Below, in pieces: positions 49,335-60,606 of a DNA stretch of 64,000 nt (position 1 is the first letter of the stretch; each line of letters starts with the position of its first letter). Location of the stretch: NCBI GenBank assembly GCA_003255025.1, contig QANY01013250.1, positions 434,001-498,000 on the forward strand, given 5' to 3'. The stretch is from Datisca glomerata (Eukaryota > Streptophyta > Magnoliopsida > Cucurbitales > Datiscaceae). A program made the position numbers and the translations under genes. A model generated the notes under the pieces. The model made no database searches, was not told the DNA's origin, and was given only the letters and a program-made list of their open reading frames with translations.

Positions 49335-50226
49335 TCGTGGAAGTTCTTTGAGCAAGCTTTCTCTCAACTCTCGCAACTCTCTCTCTCTCTCGTAGCCCGT
49401 TCTTTCATATCTCTGTCGAAGCTTCTCCATCGCAGCTCTCTCTCTCTCTCTCTTAGCTTTCTCTCTCATCTCTGGCTCGAGGTATCACAGCTTTCTCTCT
49501 CTCAGCTATGCCTTCCGGCTTTCTCCCACTTCGATTTCTACTGCATCAGAGTTAAGGGTTATTTTTTGCAAGGTGTGTTTTGATATGAAATTCATCTCTG
49601 ATTGTTGTGAGGTTTTTCCTATTTTTTAAGGTTTCATTATATTTTTATATTTTGTAATTGCAGCCGCACATTGATTTTGGGCTAAATCTTATAGGCGCTG
49701 ATTTATGTCAAATCCTTGTCTTTATAGGTTTGTCCATGTATAAAATTTACTAATTTGGTCTTTTATAGCACTATCCTATACTCTTTCAAATTTGAGAGTT
49801 TGTGAGAAAAGTGAAACACTTCTATGGCTAGTCATTAGTAGGTGGTGGCTTCAGGTTTGTGTGATGAATACTTTACTGGTTGGGACAAATTCATTTTTGA
49901 CTGGCATTATTCATAAATTTGTGTTGTTTCATAGCAAATTCCTCTTTGTTTTTTGTTTGTTATCATGTTTCTATGGAGGTTAAAGCCTCATGCCTTAAGC
50001 TTTTCTTGGACTTAATTTATCACTGTCCTTTTAGTTTGCAGGTGTAACAAAAACAGAATGTTCCAAGTAATATAGAAAAGATGGAAAAGAAAAAAGAATT
50101 TCGATAGAAAACTTTTTTTATATAACAAAATGCATTGCTCTTAAACTTGTTGACAATCTCGTATATTATTTCTTAATTTGCTGTCTTTCTGATTGAGCTG
50201 ATTATTCATTTTTTTACCTTTCAAAC

Positions 50227-50806
50227 ATGGAGAAATTCTTGAAGCAGAAATCAGTGAGGGATGCTCTTGGAGTTGGGGACATATATTTTGTCTCACGCAG
50301 TCCTACTGTGTATTGGGCCATGCTGGTAGGCTGGATGAGAAATTTTGAAGTGGGTATTCTAGCTCTGCTTGAGGATGGGATCCAATTGCTTGTTTATGAT
50401 GGACAGCATGATCTAATATGCAACTGGCTTGGTATGCTTACATGGCTGACTTTTAGACGTCAATGTCTCATAAACCTAATCAATAGATTGCCATATTACT
50501 TCTATACAGAGAGTTATTAGTTATTATATTGAGTAGTATTATTGTAATATAGGGGTTAAAAATAGATAGAGAGAATGAGAAGATAGAAACTTTTTCTGGT
50601 AGTGTTATAAATTGAATTTCCAAAATACAAAAGTTTGATTCTTTGCTCGTGTAATGTACATGTGAGCAGGTAATTCAAGATGGTTTCATTCAATGGAATG
50701 GTCTGGTCAAAAGGAGTTTGTGGATTCTCCTAATGTTGAAGAGGTGGACTCGCGTACCTTTTCTGAAGCCATTTCTGATAATGCAAAACTGGTTACTGAG
50801 ATGTGA
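50227..50806 (+). pseudogene. Captured fragment of a serine carboxypeptidase-like gene (two exons)
   Basis: Exon 1 (50227-50431) reads MEKFLKQKSVRDALGVGD, then SRSPTVYWAMLVGWMRN and LLVYDGQHDLICNWLG. This is the serine carboxypeptidase (S10) C-terminal region, where the catalytic Asp of the family lies in the YxGxxDxxCN segment (YDGQHDLICN here). A GTATGCTT donor follows at 50432, and an AG acceptor at 50669 leads to an in-phase exon (50670-50806) reading NSRWFHSMEWSGQKEFVDSP, the next block of the same family. Downstream the sequence diverges and stops at TGA 50804, before the catalytic His region. The ATG at 50227 is an internal Met preceded by in-frame SN, as in the parent protein, so this is not a native start. 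The fragment lacks the catalytic Ser and His and cannot be a working peptidase. Confidence 0.85.
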
Positions 50807-53247
50807 TCTCCCCTTCACCTGTGAAATATATTGTTGTATATATGGTAGGATGTTACATTGATATAAAGAGCTCAAAGGTAAGTATGTTGGATGTTATACT
50901 TGAACTTAAAGGGAAAGGGAATGGAAAAAATTTAGTTTTTTTTTTTAAATTTACCCTATGGCGGAGGTTTTGTAAACCATTGACATATATCTTTTTGAGA
51001 AACTATGCCGGCGGTTATGGACTGCCGCAAAAGGTGCATTTTTACGGCAGCCCTCCGACGGTTGGAAAAACCGCCGTAAAAAATCTTTACGGCGGTCGAT
51101 TTGTCAGTGGTTTTCTAACCACCGCATAAATGTTTGGCGGTTTTTCTTGTAGTGAAATCATTTTAGGGTGTGTCGGTCACCCAATTTTAAAATAAAATTT
51201 TTATCTACGAAAACTCAAAATTGGTTCGGGAGTCATTTGTGCGTGGGGAAGGTATGAGCATCCACAACACCCATTAAAATAGTTATCAAATTTAATTTAA
51301 TGCTATCTAAATTATATTTTAAAAACAATGTTAAAGAAAATCAATTTTGAATGTCCCATTAGGTATGTCTTGTATTATAAATGATCTTTAATAGGTGGTA
51401 AAAAGACCATTGAAAAATAATTTATTTTTTATTTTTATTATTATTTTTGAAAATCAAAGCATTATCGGAGTTTTTCTCGGTATCCCAAAAATAACTCCTC
51501 ACCTCCGGTATGATTAATAGGTTTTTTAATAAAAACTAAATAATAGAATTAGCAAAATTTAAATCTAATTGCTAAGATTGTAAACCACATATATATGAAT
51601 ATTAACTCTAACAATAAGAAAATGAGATAAGAATCAACTTATAAATATGACAATATAAGTTATAACAACGATACATAAATAAATAATAAATAAGAACAAC
51701 AACAATTATAAAGAAAAATTGGTAAAAGAAAAGTTAGAAATGCACGATAAATTTTATAAGAATGTGTAGAGTAAAAAAAAAGAATAGTATATGAAACATA
51801 TCAAGAAGATGCATAAAAATATAAATTTAAAAAATAAACCCTAATATATATTAATGAAAAAAATAAAAAAGAAAATAAAAAAGAAAATAAATTAGAAACA
51901 AAAAGAAAAAATTGTAAGGGGGAGGGAGGACTGAGAGTGACACCCTCGGTTAAACACTTTTTTTAAATATAATTATACTATTATAAAAATTTAAATATTA
52001 AATAATTTATGTTTAAATAAATTAATTTATATAAATGTTTAATTTTATTAAGATAATATATACATATGTAAAGCATAATTGACATAAATATATAATTTTT
52101 GACTACATAGCCTGCTAATTATCATTACTTTCTTCTTTTCAATCATTACTATTCAAATAACAAAAGAGAAATTACGGACAGTAACTAGTTAAATCTAGAG
52201 TCACGACGAAACGACGAATAAAATTTTGAAATAGAATTTTTTTTGGATATAAATATACCTTTTTTTTATTTTGAACTACTTAATTCACTAATTACCATTA
52301 TTTCCTTTCTTCCTTAATTGCTAATCAAATAGCAAATGAATGATCATGAATGATAACTAGTTCAAACAAGTGTCACTAAAATAATGATAAGATCTAAAAA
52401 ATGAAAAGACTTGTGAGAACATTAAAAAAAATTCAAAGCTTATTCGCATAATCTTTATATAGATGTTTAGCTCTCTATTTTATGCATTTTTATGTATGAG
52501 AAATTATCATATTAGATTTTTGTAATAAATGTACGCTTTCAACCCATTAAATGATTAATTCACATTGAATTAATTTACACCCCTCAAAGACTTTATCCTC
52601 ATCCTCATTAATTGAGTTGATGACAAATATATCTTATCATCAAATTTGTAAGAAAATCATCAACGCATAAAAATAAAACTCAAGATTAAGAGTAAAAGAT
52701 GAAGAATGAGGAACAAACACTTATATATGGAAAAAGAAACAAAGAGTATACAATACATGAGTATGGATGAGAGAGAATGATGAATAATGAATAATATATA
52801 TCATTAGCTAAATATGCAAAAAATTTAAACTACCTTAAGAAAAATAATGAGAGAAGATGAATAGAAAAGTAAACTCTATTTCTCTCTATCTTAGAAAATC
52901 TCTCTTATTTATCACACACACTCTCTTTAAAAGACATCCTTTCATTCTCTCTCAAGACCTCTCTTTCTCTCTCCAAAAAATGACCTCTCTCAAGTGAAGG
53001 CGCCCCCTCTATTTATAGGTAAATTCAGGGCTTCACTTTTTACTTTTAGTTCATATACTCTTTTTTTTATTTTTTTTAATCATTGGACAATTTTTCTCAT
53101 TTTTAGTCTGTGAGTTATTTTTCAAATCATATACATAGTCTTAGACAAGTATATTAGCTAAAAAAAATAAATTACTTATTTTTAATATATTGGGCCAGAT
53201 AAAATACGTTATTTACAACTATCATCTACCAAATAATGTACAAGTAG

Positions 53248-53410
53248 CACTACAAGAAAATGGTCTTTTAGTGACCAAACTTTTAGCCAAGAAAATGGTC
53301 TACAACTATCATGTACCAAACTTATTTTTACCGACCAAATTATAATGGTTAGTAAAGGTCTACTTTTGCCGACGACTTAAATAATTCGTCGCAAAAGGTT
53401 GCCACAAAAA
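53248..53410 (+). repeat. Left terminal and sub-terminal repeats of the CACTA element
   Basis: CACTACAAGAAAATGGTC is followed by repeated ACCAAACTTTTA / GACCAAATT / GTCGCAAAAGG motifs in both orientations. A second near-copy of AAGAAAATGGTC...ACCAAACTT starts at about 53290. These mirror the right end and are the expected transposase-binding zone. Confidence 0.65.
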
Positions 53411-53884
53411 TGATGTCGTTTTGCTGAAGGAATAAAATCATTTCATTCCCCTCAATTTCCCTCACCCGGCGCAGAGCTCCCTCCCTCTCACCCCCATTAT
53501 CACAGAAATCCACCTTCGCCTTTTGTCATCGAGTTATCCTTCTTCTTCTTCGTTATTTGTCACCAAGGTTTAGGTAAGTAAACCTCTTCCTTCTTCTTTT
53601 TCAACCATTCTTTCTTCATATTAAAAGTTAGGGCTTTGCTGTTACAATGGTTTTTTTTAAGAAATTGATACTTGGGGTCCTAAATTTTTGAAGATATTTT
53701 CAATTTGGAGGTTCTGCAGGTATGTATAAACTCAATTTTGTTCAATTTTGGTTTATTTAGTATGAGAACTAGAAATTTTTAGTTATTTTTTATATTGTTT
53801 TGTGCAATTTTGGAGCTTCTGAGATTGTATGTTTTTGTCGATTCTCTGTCTACAAAGTATGTAACGTCTAAAAGTAGTGAAGGT

Positions 53885-54040
53885 ATATAATCTTCAGATT
53901 CTACAGAGTCTCTTTTTTCCTTTTCATCCTCGTTAGCTTCTTCCTCACTATCACTACAAATTAAGGCCTCACCTCTATTTTGATCATAATAAATTCTCCT
54001 CCATCCTAACACCGAATGATCTTTTGTCATTCTTTGATTT
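53885..54040 (-). pseudogene. Captured exon of a CURLY LEAF/E(z)-type histone H3K27 methyltransferase gene
   Basis: On the minus strand a splice acceptor (TTGCAGCAG) precedes an exon reading NQRMTKDHSVLGWRRIYYDQ, then GEALICSDSEEEANEDEKEK and VESEDYI. Plant CLF proteins have the same order of blocks in their N-terminal half (NQRMTEDQS, RRIYYDQ, GEALICSDSEEE, an acidic run, EDYI). After EDYI the similarity stops, though the frame remains open to 53779. Only this one exon of a many-exon gene is recognisable, and the SET and CXC domains are absent, so no enzyme can be made. It lies antisense to the transposase, between the 5' leader and the transposase start, and is best explained as transduplication by the CACTA element. 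Confidence 0.8.
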
Positions 54041-54825
54041 CTGCTGCAACCTATTCTGATTTCTCTTAATCTAATTAATTAGGAAGTTCATTAGCAATTT
54101 GAGCAGGTACACACATAGTTGTCTACAAATCTCCACCAGTTTATGTAAACGGAAAGAAACAATAGTATCACAATAGCATAACATACACGCTCTTTTCTTG
54201 CATGACCCCATTTGCTTACTGGATAACAATGATGATACTTGTAAGGGTAAAAACCAATAGCATACCTAGTTTATTCTTCTCTAGATTTTCATACTAAAGG
54301 CTTTAGTTTGGTAAACTACTAGTTAAAAGAAATCATGTTTTATTGGGAAATGAACTATACTTGGAGGCAAACAAAACTCTTGTCCAAATAGAAATCGTGT
54401 CCATGGTCATTATCTAAGGAGGAATTCTAGTCAAAGATGTATTATGTTAAGATTCCTTTCATGTATAAGGCTACAACCAAACTTTTAAAGCAAATAATGA
54501 ATTTCAGAATCTACATGAGACTTCATATGAGGGGAAGTTACGGATTCAAGTAAACAAACCCATTGATGCAAACCTATCATGTGCCATAGGCTAAATATAA
54601 TACTGATGGACATAGCATAACACAAACTCATTTTAGCGATCTGAAGAAAAATATGTGAACATAACCCTTCTACTTATAATCATTTTCTTTTATTATGTAC
54701 TTGAACCATCTTTGTTTCTTATCTCTATTTCCCTTTTAATTAACTTTGTAATTTAATCTCTTTAATTTTGGGATCTTTTGTTGAGAGTTTCTCTAAATAG
54801 TTATTTGTTTTACAGAGGATAAAAA

Positions 54826-57800
54826 ATGGACAAGAGTTGGATAAAAATCCTAATAGACTGTCCAAGGAGTATATTGATGGTATTTCACAGTTTATGAACG
54901 TAGCTAGTAATTATCTCAATGTAGAGGTGAAAACTCGTTGTCCATGTAAAAAATGTCTTAGTTCAAGATAATTGTCATTAATAGAATCTAAAATACATTT
55001 GTGCCAATATGGAATGACATTGAGCTATGATCGTTGAGTGTTTCATGATAAAGAGATACAAAGATATCACCGCTCACCAAATATAGAGATGAATAGTACT
55101 ACATCTTACCTTGGTGGTGGTGATGATGATGATGATGGTGATGAGATGAGAGAAATGTTAGATAACATGTGTGGTTTTGTTAGGATGAAGATGAATGGTG
55201 AACGAGTTGGAGAGGATAATACTTATAGAATAAATTTAAATGCAGAGACGTTAGACAGACTTAGTAATTTGTTTAGTGAAGCCAAAGAAGAACTTTATCT
55301 TGGTTGTTAAAAGTATACTTCACTATCTTTTATAGTGAAATTGATGCATATCAAAGTGCTTAATCATTGGAACAATAAGTCATTTGATCAATTACTTGAA
55401 ATTTTAAATGGTTCTCATCTAGTAGACTAAAAAGTTCCAGCCTCTTACTATGAAGCAAAAAAATTGAGAGATTTAGGGTTTGGATATGACACCATTCATT
55501 TTTGTAAATATAATTGTGCTTTATTCTGAAAAGAGAATGAAGGAAAAGACAAATGTCCTGAATGTTTTGCGTCACTTTTCTGTTATACCCAGACTTCAGA
55601 GATTATTCAAGTCAAAATACACACCGTCTGATATGAGATGGCACAGGGAGAAACACGTCAACATTGAAGGTGTATTGAGACATCTTGCTGATTCAGAAGG
55701 TTGGAAGGATTTTGATAAGCGAGATAGTTGGTTTGTAGAAGATGCTCAAATTGTAAGATTTGGACTTGCAACGGATGGATTTAATCCATTCAGGTATATG
55801 AGCAACTCATATAGCATGGGGCCAGTCATATTAGTACCTTAGAACCTTCACAGATGGAAGTGTATGAAAGAACCATTCTTTATAATGTCGTTACTAATTT
55901 CTGGTCCAAGATCACCCGGTAAAGATATTGATGTGTATTTGCTGCCATTGATAGATGAGTTTAAACAATTGTCGGATGGGGTGCAAACATTTGATGTCAC
56001 TTTTGGGCAATCTTTTTCTATTCATGTTGTTGTGTTGTGGACAATAAATGACTTTCCAGCATATGGATATTTTTCTGGTTGGAGCACGAAAGGGTACTTG
56101 GCATGCCCTATTTGCAATGAAGATGTATCTTCGTTGAGGTTGTGAAGTAAAATATGTTACATGGGACATCGATGATTACTTGTGATCATATGTGCAAAGG
56201 AGTAGATTGCATGACGGTGAACAAGAGTTTCGTGATGCACCAAGAAAGTTGGCAAGAGAAGATACATTGAGGCAGTTAGATCAAATTCAATTTGTCAAGT
56301 TTGACAAAAACCCAAATAAGTTAGACATAAAAACATCCTTTAGATGGTCTTAATTGGACTACGAAAAGTGTATTTTTTTTCAACTTCCATATTGGTCTAA
56401 GTTGAAAAATAGACCCAAGTTGGATGTCATGAATATTGAGAAAAATATTTACGATAATATATTAGGTACATTGTTGAATATAAAAGGTAAAATAAAAGAC
56501 ACTTACAAGTTACAAAGCTCGATTGGACACCTTGAACTAAAAGGGAATAAATATTTTAAACCACTTGCGTGTTACACATTGACAGTAGATGAGGGAAGAA
56601 AGTTTTGTGGTTTCTTAAAGTTAGTCAAGTTTTCAAATGGCTTCGTAGCAAACATATCATGGTGTATCAACCAAGTTGAGGGTAAGGTTTTAGGATTGAA
56701 AAGTCATGATTGTCATGTTTTACTGCAAAAACTTCTACCAGTTGGGATTCATGGTTTATTGGGTAAAGATATGAGCACTGCTTTGGTTGAGTTGTCTAAC
56801 TACTTCAAAGAATTGTGCTAAAAAACACTAAACACTAAGGACTTGGATTTACTTAGAGACGGAAAAAGTTTGATCGTGTGTAAGTTAGAAATGATATTTC
56901 CCCCAGCTTTTTTTGATGTTATGGTACATATGACAGTTCATTTACCACAAGAAGCAAAATTATGTGGTCTTGTTGGTTATAGTTGGATGTACCCAATTGA
57001 AATGTATATCTCTCAACTTTCCCTTTACTTACCCATCAAATATTTCGTGCATAATGTAATTGTCATCATATGATAGTAGTTTACGTACACTTAAACCATA
57101 TGTTATAAACAAAGCTCGTCAAGTGGGTTCGATTACAGAAGCATACATTGTTAATGAGTTGTTGACTTTTTTCTCATTGTATCTTCATGGCACTGAAACC
57201 AAATTCACGCGGAATAAGAGGGATGATAATAAGTACTTTGATAAACTAAATGAGGGATCGGTGGTTGTCTTCACTCAACGAGCTTGTCCAGTTGGTGGTA
57301 AGAAAATAGTTCAACTTTCTAAACAAGAATTAGATATTGCCCAATGGTATGTGCTGAATAATTGCAATGGGCTACAACCTTAGTTAGTGCTAGTAAATCA
57401 ATAGCATTATTAAGTCTAATTTTCAATAGTTTTGTTTTATGTCACAAATCATTAAAATAAAATGATTAATATGTGCAGAGAGCACATGAGAATTAAACAG
57501 AGTTAGTCAGGTTGACTTAAGTTCAAGACATCGAAACCAATTTCTTGAATTGTTTAGAAATCAGGTTTGTGTATATATTTGACTTAATATATCACTATTA
57601 TTAGCACGGAAGTAACTAATACTTTTGTTATTTTTATTAGATCATTAAGTTACGCCGTCAAGGGTCATTAGAAGTCACAGATGATTTATATGCTTTAGCA
57701 TGTGGTCCAGATAATCGTGTCAGGTCATATTCTGATTGTATTATCAATGGCATTCGATCCCATAATATATATCATGATCATCACCGGCAACCCAAAATAG

Positions 57801-57960
57801 TGGCTTAGTAGTTCCAGGAGAACATGATGGAGAAGAGACTGAATTTTTTGATAGGTTAAAAGAAGTGATTGAGATGCAGTATGTACGAGAAAGAAAAGTT
57901 ATATTATTTAGATAGAATCATAATGAAGGGAATGTATATTTTCTTGATCATCAATTTCGT
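54826..57960 (+). pseudogene. TNP2-type CACTA transposase, broken
   Basis: It starts at ATG 54826, just after an acceptor-like TTTTACAG: MDKSWIK, then (after a 1-base frameshift) SKEYIDGISQFMN and CPCKKC, the N-terminal transposase-associated domain. The TNP2 core follows: KVLNHWNNKSFDQLLEIL (about 55345), YYEAKKLRDLGFGYDTIHFC (about 55450), IPRLQRLF, then LATDGFNPFRYMSNSYSM (55480-55842), KEPFFIMSLLISGPRSPGKD (55864 on) and CHVLLQKLLPVGIHGLL (56715 on). A DUF4218-like block is at 56843-57200 (IFPPAFFDVMVHMTVHLPQE; RQVGSITEAYIVNELLTF). A further block at about 57640-57960 has DDLYALACGPDNRVRSYSDC. Stops and frameshifts separate the blocks. The protein would excise and integrate CACTA elements in the nucleus. 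Confidence 0.88.
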
Positions 57961-58049
57961 CAGGTGAATCAAAGTATTATTTTAGTACTCTTAATAATGT
58001 TTAGAATACAATAATTAATGACTCAATTTTTTGTTGCATTTTGGATAGG

Positions 58050-59938
58050 AAGCTTCAACTCGGGTAGCACCTACTCGAATTGAAATGTTTTACAACACGC
58101 ATTTCAATGCTAAAAAAGTTGCAGAATCATACGGCTCAAGAAAGATATATGAGTAACCCCTCTAACATTAAATAGGTGGCAATGGTAATAAATCAATAGG
58201 AGTGAGCGGATTAAATTCATAAACAATCTCAAATGGAAAACAATGAATAGTGCTATGAACAGCCCTATTGTAAGCAAACTCCACAAATGGAAAACAATCA
58301 TCTCATGTCCTAATGTTCTTTTCTATGATTGCCCTAAGTAAAGTAATCAACGTCCTATTAACTACCTCAATTCGCCCATCAGTTTGAGGGTGACAAGTAG
58401 TTGAAAACAATAACTTAGTTCCTAACTTTCCCTATAACACACGCCAAAAGTGACTCAAAAAATTAACATCTCTATCATTAACAATGCCCTTAGGTATGTC
58501 ATGTAATCGCACAACTTTTTTGAAAAATAAATCAGCAATCAACTTAGCATCATCAGTTTTATGACATGGTATAAAATGAGCCATCTTACTAAATCTATCA
58601 ACCACAACAAAGCTACGGCCTTTCCTAGTTCTAGGCAATCCAAGCACAGAATCCATAGCCAAATCTATCCAAGGTTCACTAAGAACAAGTAGTGGTGTAT
58701 ACAACTCATGTGGTTTCAACCTAGACTTAGCTTCTCTACATGTAATGCAATGCTCACAAACCTTATGCACATCATGTTTCATACCAAGCCAAAAGAAATA
58801 TGCTAACAGCATCTTATAGGTCTTATTTACCCCAAAATGCCTCATTAAGCCTCCTCCACTTAGGAATGCACAACCTATTTCTCTTAGACAAGAAACCATC
58901 AAACAAGTAAAAATCATCCGAAACAGCCCCATGATCACAATATGCATATATTTCACCAAAATCATCATCATATTGATACAACTCCTTAATATGCTCAAAA
59001 CCCAACAATTTAGCACTAAGAGAATTAAGTAGAGTATACCTTCTAAATAATGCATCCGCAACTACATTCTCTTTACCTTGCTTATACTTAACCACATATG
59101 GGAATGTTGCAATGAACTCCACTTATTTAGCATGCCTACAGTTCAGCTTATCTTGACCCTTTAAATGCTTTATACTTCCATGGTCAGTGTGTATCACAAA
59201 CTCCTTATGCCATAAATAATGCTGCCGTGTTTGCAGAGCTCGAACCAAAGCATATAATTCCTTGTCATATGTTGGATACTTCAAGGCTGCCCCACTTAAC
59301 TTCTCACTAAAGTACATTAATGGTCCTTAGTCCTGCATCAAAACAACTCCAATTCCTATGCCACTAGCATCACATTCAATCTCAAAAGTTTTATCAAACT
59401 TAGGTAAAGCAAGCAAAGGTGCAACACACAATTTATCCTTAAGTTCATTAAATGCATGTTCATGTGCCTCACTCCAAACAAAACCTACATTTTTCTTACT
59501 AACTCATTCAAAGGTGCGGCTATAGTGCTAAAATCCCTAATGAATCTCCTATAGAAACCAGCAAGCCCATGAAAGCTCCTCACCTCACTAGCATTTATTA
59601 CCATTGCCACCTATTCAATGTTAGTTGGTTTTATTGTTTGGGGGGTATCACTTTGAATCGGATTTCGTTGTATGTTTTTTCAATACTTTCTGATTGATGA
59701 ATATATTTATCTTGAATTTAGCTCATTGTGATGTTACAGGAACACATATGTGCTTTACGGAATGAGCCTATCGCTGAGGATACCACACCTCGTTCCGAAA
59801 AAAAAAGATAGTTGAAGAAGTCCTCGGGCGAAATAAATGTCATGGACATGGAGCCTCACCCACGTCTTCCAAGAAAAAGAGTCAAGTTGAAAATATAGAA
59901 TTAATTAAACAAATAAAGTTGATGTAGAATCAACTATA
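58050..59938 (+). pseudogene. PTTA-like second gene of the CACTA element, split by a nested retroelement fragment
   Basis: The left part (about 58050-58155) reads RVAPTRIEMFYNTHFNAKKV. The right part (about 59738-59938) reads EHICALRNEPIAED and, in a neighbouring frame, EEVLGRNKCHGHGASP followed by a Lys/Ser-rich tail. Both fit the 'plant transposase, Ptta/En/Spm' family, in which an LG.R.GY..G.G motif is near the C-terminus. About 1.46 kb of gypsy pol (58163-59623) is inserted between them. An intron-like GTT...TTACAG acceptor precedes the right part at about 59740. The assignment is by motif style only. Confidence 0.6.
58163..59623 (-). mobile_element. LTR-less chromovirus (gypsy) pol fragment flanked by a ~30-bp inverted repeat
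   Basis: On the minus strand the fragment begins in RT ([17 protein letters not shown] decayed, about 59520-59592). It runs through RNase H ([20 protein letters not shown], 59123-59317) and integrase (ITCREAKS zinc-finger half, then [20 protein letters not shown], 58432-59061), and ends at the [13 protein letters not shown] block at about 58170-58220. No LTR, gag or protease is present. The left edge AACATTAAATAGGTGGCAAT (58163 on) is repeated in inverted orientation at the right edge (to 59623), about 30 bp with one mismatch. The inverted repeat includes the last pol codons, so it was made from the fragment itself. Confidence 0.78.
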
Positions 59939-60289
59939 AAGCTTACTCGCTTGAGCTCGTCAAAACGATTTTCCACCTCTTGATGATGACTCAACAACAG
60001 AAATATAGGGTTTAGAATATTTGTTAAGCTTTGTAGTTGTAACATTAAGCTTTAAATACTCTCTTTTTTATTTATCTTTTGGGGATACATTTGTGAACCA
60101 TATTCTGTAGTGAATTATGATTCGGAGTTTTTGTAATGAGCTACTACTAATTTGTTACATTACATATATTAATGATTAATATATGTATTTCTTAAAAAAT
60201 ATCAGGTTTGATAAATTTTCTGATATATTAATTGCTATTACAGGTGTATAGGAAAATTAAAAATTCAGTATTTTTTATTTAAATTCATA

Positions 60290-60595
60290 AAATTTGGTCG
60301 TAAAAAAATTTTGTGACAAAAAAAAATTCTGCGCAAAAGAGTTTAGGCGACAAAGAGAAATATTGGTGACAAAAAGGTTTTTACGACGAAAATTTGTGTG
60401 GTCGCAAAAATATTTTCATCGCAAAAGGTCTAACGCGATGAGTTTCATTTTTCATCGTGAAAGGCTAATACTAACGAAGAAAAAGCGATGAGGTTCGCGA
60501 CAAATAATTGTTCGTCGCGTTACACCTTTCGCGACTAAATTTAGGGGGTTTAGCGACCAAAATATTGGTCGCTAAAGCCCATGTTTCTTTTAGTG
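60290..60595 (-). repeat. Right terminal and sub-terminal repeats of the CACTA element
   Basis: Dense GGTCGCAAAA / GCGACAAA / TCGTCGCG / TTCGCGAC motifs in both orientations end in ...GTTTCTTTTAGTG. A 65-codon open frame through this stretch (60294-60491) is Lys/Arg-rich only because of the repeats and is not called as a gene. Confidence 0.7.
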
Positions 60596-60606
60596 TATTA
60601 TAGTTT

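Larger units (their letters stand above)
48884..51154 (+). mobile_element. Non-autonomous CACTA-type element carrying host-gene exons
   Basis: It is nested in the solo LTR at GAGTCGCCA/AATCATTTTAGGG. The right end is ...GGTTTTTCTTGTAGTG, the canonical CACTACAAGAAAAACC terminus read in reverse. The left end TTACAAGAAAATG matches it but has lost the first two bases. AAA flanks both sides (48881-48883 and 51155-51157), consistent with a 3-bp target duplication. Both sub-terminal regions are full of GCGGTTTT/AACCGCC motifs in both orientations (48920-49035 and 50955-51145), as expected of transposase-binding repeats. No transposase is present. The interior includes a CT microsatellite and exons of a serine carboxypeptidase-like gene. 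Confidence 0.8.
48800..53217 (-). mobile_element. Solo LTR of the Ogre-like family, interrupted by a nested transposon
   Basis: The sequence matches the LTRs of the 28743-45351 element: GTGCATGCGGCGCGGAG at the left, GGAGTCGCC, TTGGTTCGGGAGTCATTTG, TCTATTTATAGG and AATACGTTATTTACA at the right. It is more diverged than those two are from each other. The flanks are ACTAT (48795-48799) and ACTAT (53218-53222), a perfect 5-bp target duplication directly outside the LTR ends, with no internal retroelement sequence. That indicates a solo LTR left by LTR-LTR recombination. About 2.27 kb of foreign DNA (48884-51154) is inserted near its left end. Confidence 0.8.
53248..60595 (+). mobile_element. CACTA (En/Spm) DNA transposon, 7.3 kb, with two decayed genes
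   Basis: The termini are CACTACAAGAAAATGG (53248) and ...CATGTTTCTTTTAGTG (60595), inverted with a few mismatches. The 3-bp flanks TAG (53245-53247) and TAT (60596-60598) are a one-mismatch target duplication. Sub-terminal repeats with GACCAAA, GTCGC and TTCGCGAC motifs lie at 53270-53400 and 60290-60580. Inside are a TNP2-type transposase and a PTTA-like second gene, both broken. There is also an antisense exon of a Polycomb methyltransferase gene and a nested gypsy pol fragment. The element begins 30 bp beyond the solo LTR end. Confidence 0.88.

Noticed and set aside
49120..49469. Overlapping frames rich in Ser/Leu (plus) and Arg/Glu (minus)
   Set aside because: Translations of the CT microsatellite and the flanking CT-rich tract.
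60294..60491. 65-codon Lys/Arg-rich plus-strand frame
   Set aside because: Lies entirely in the CACTA sub-terminal repeats. The composition reflects the repeated GTCGCAAAA motif.
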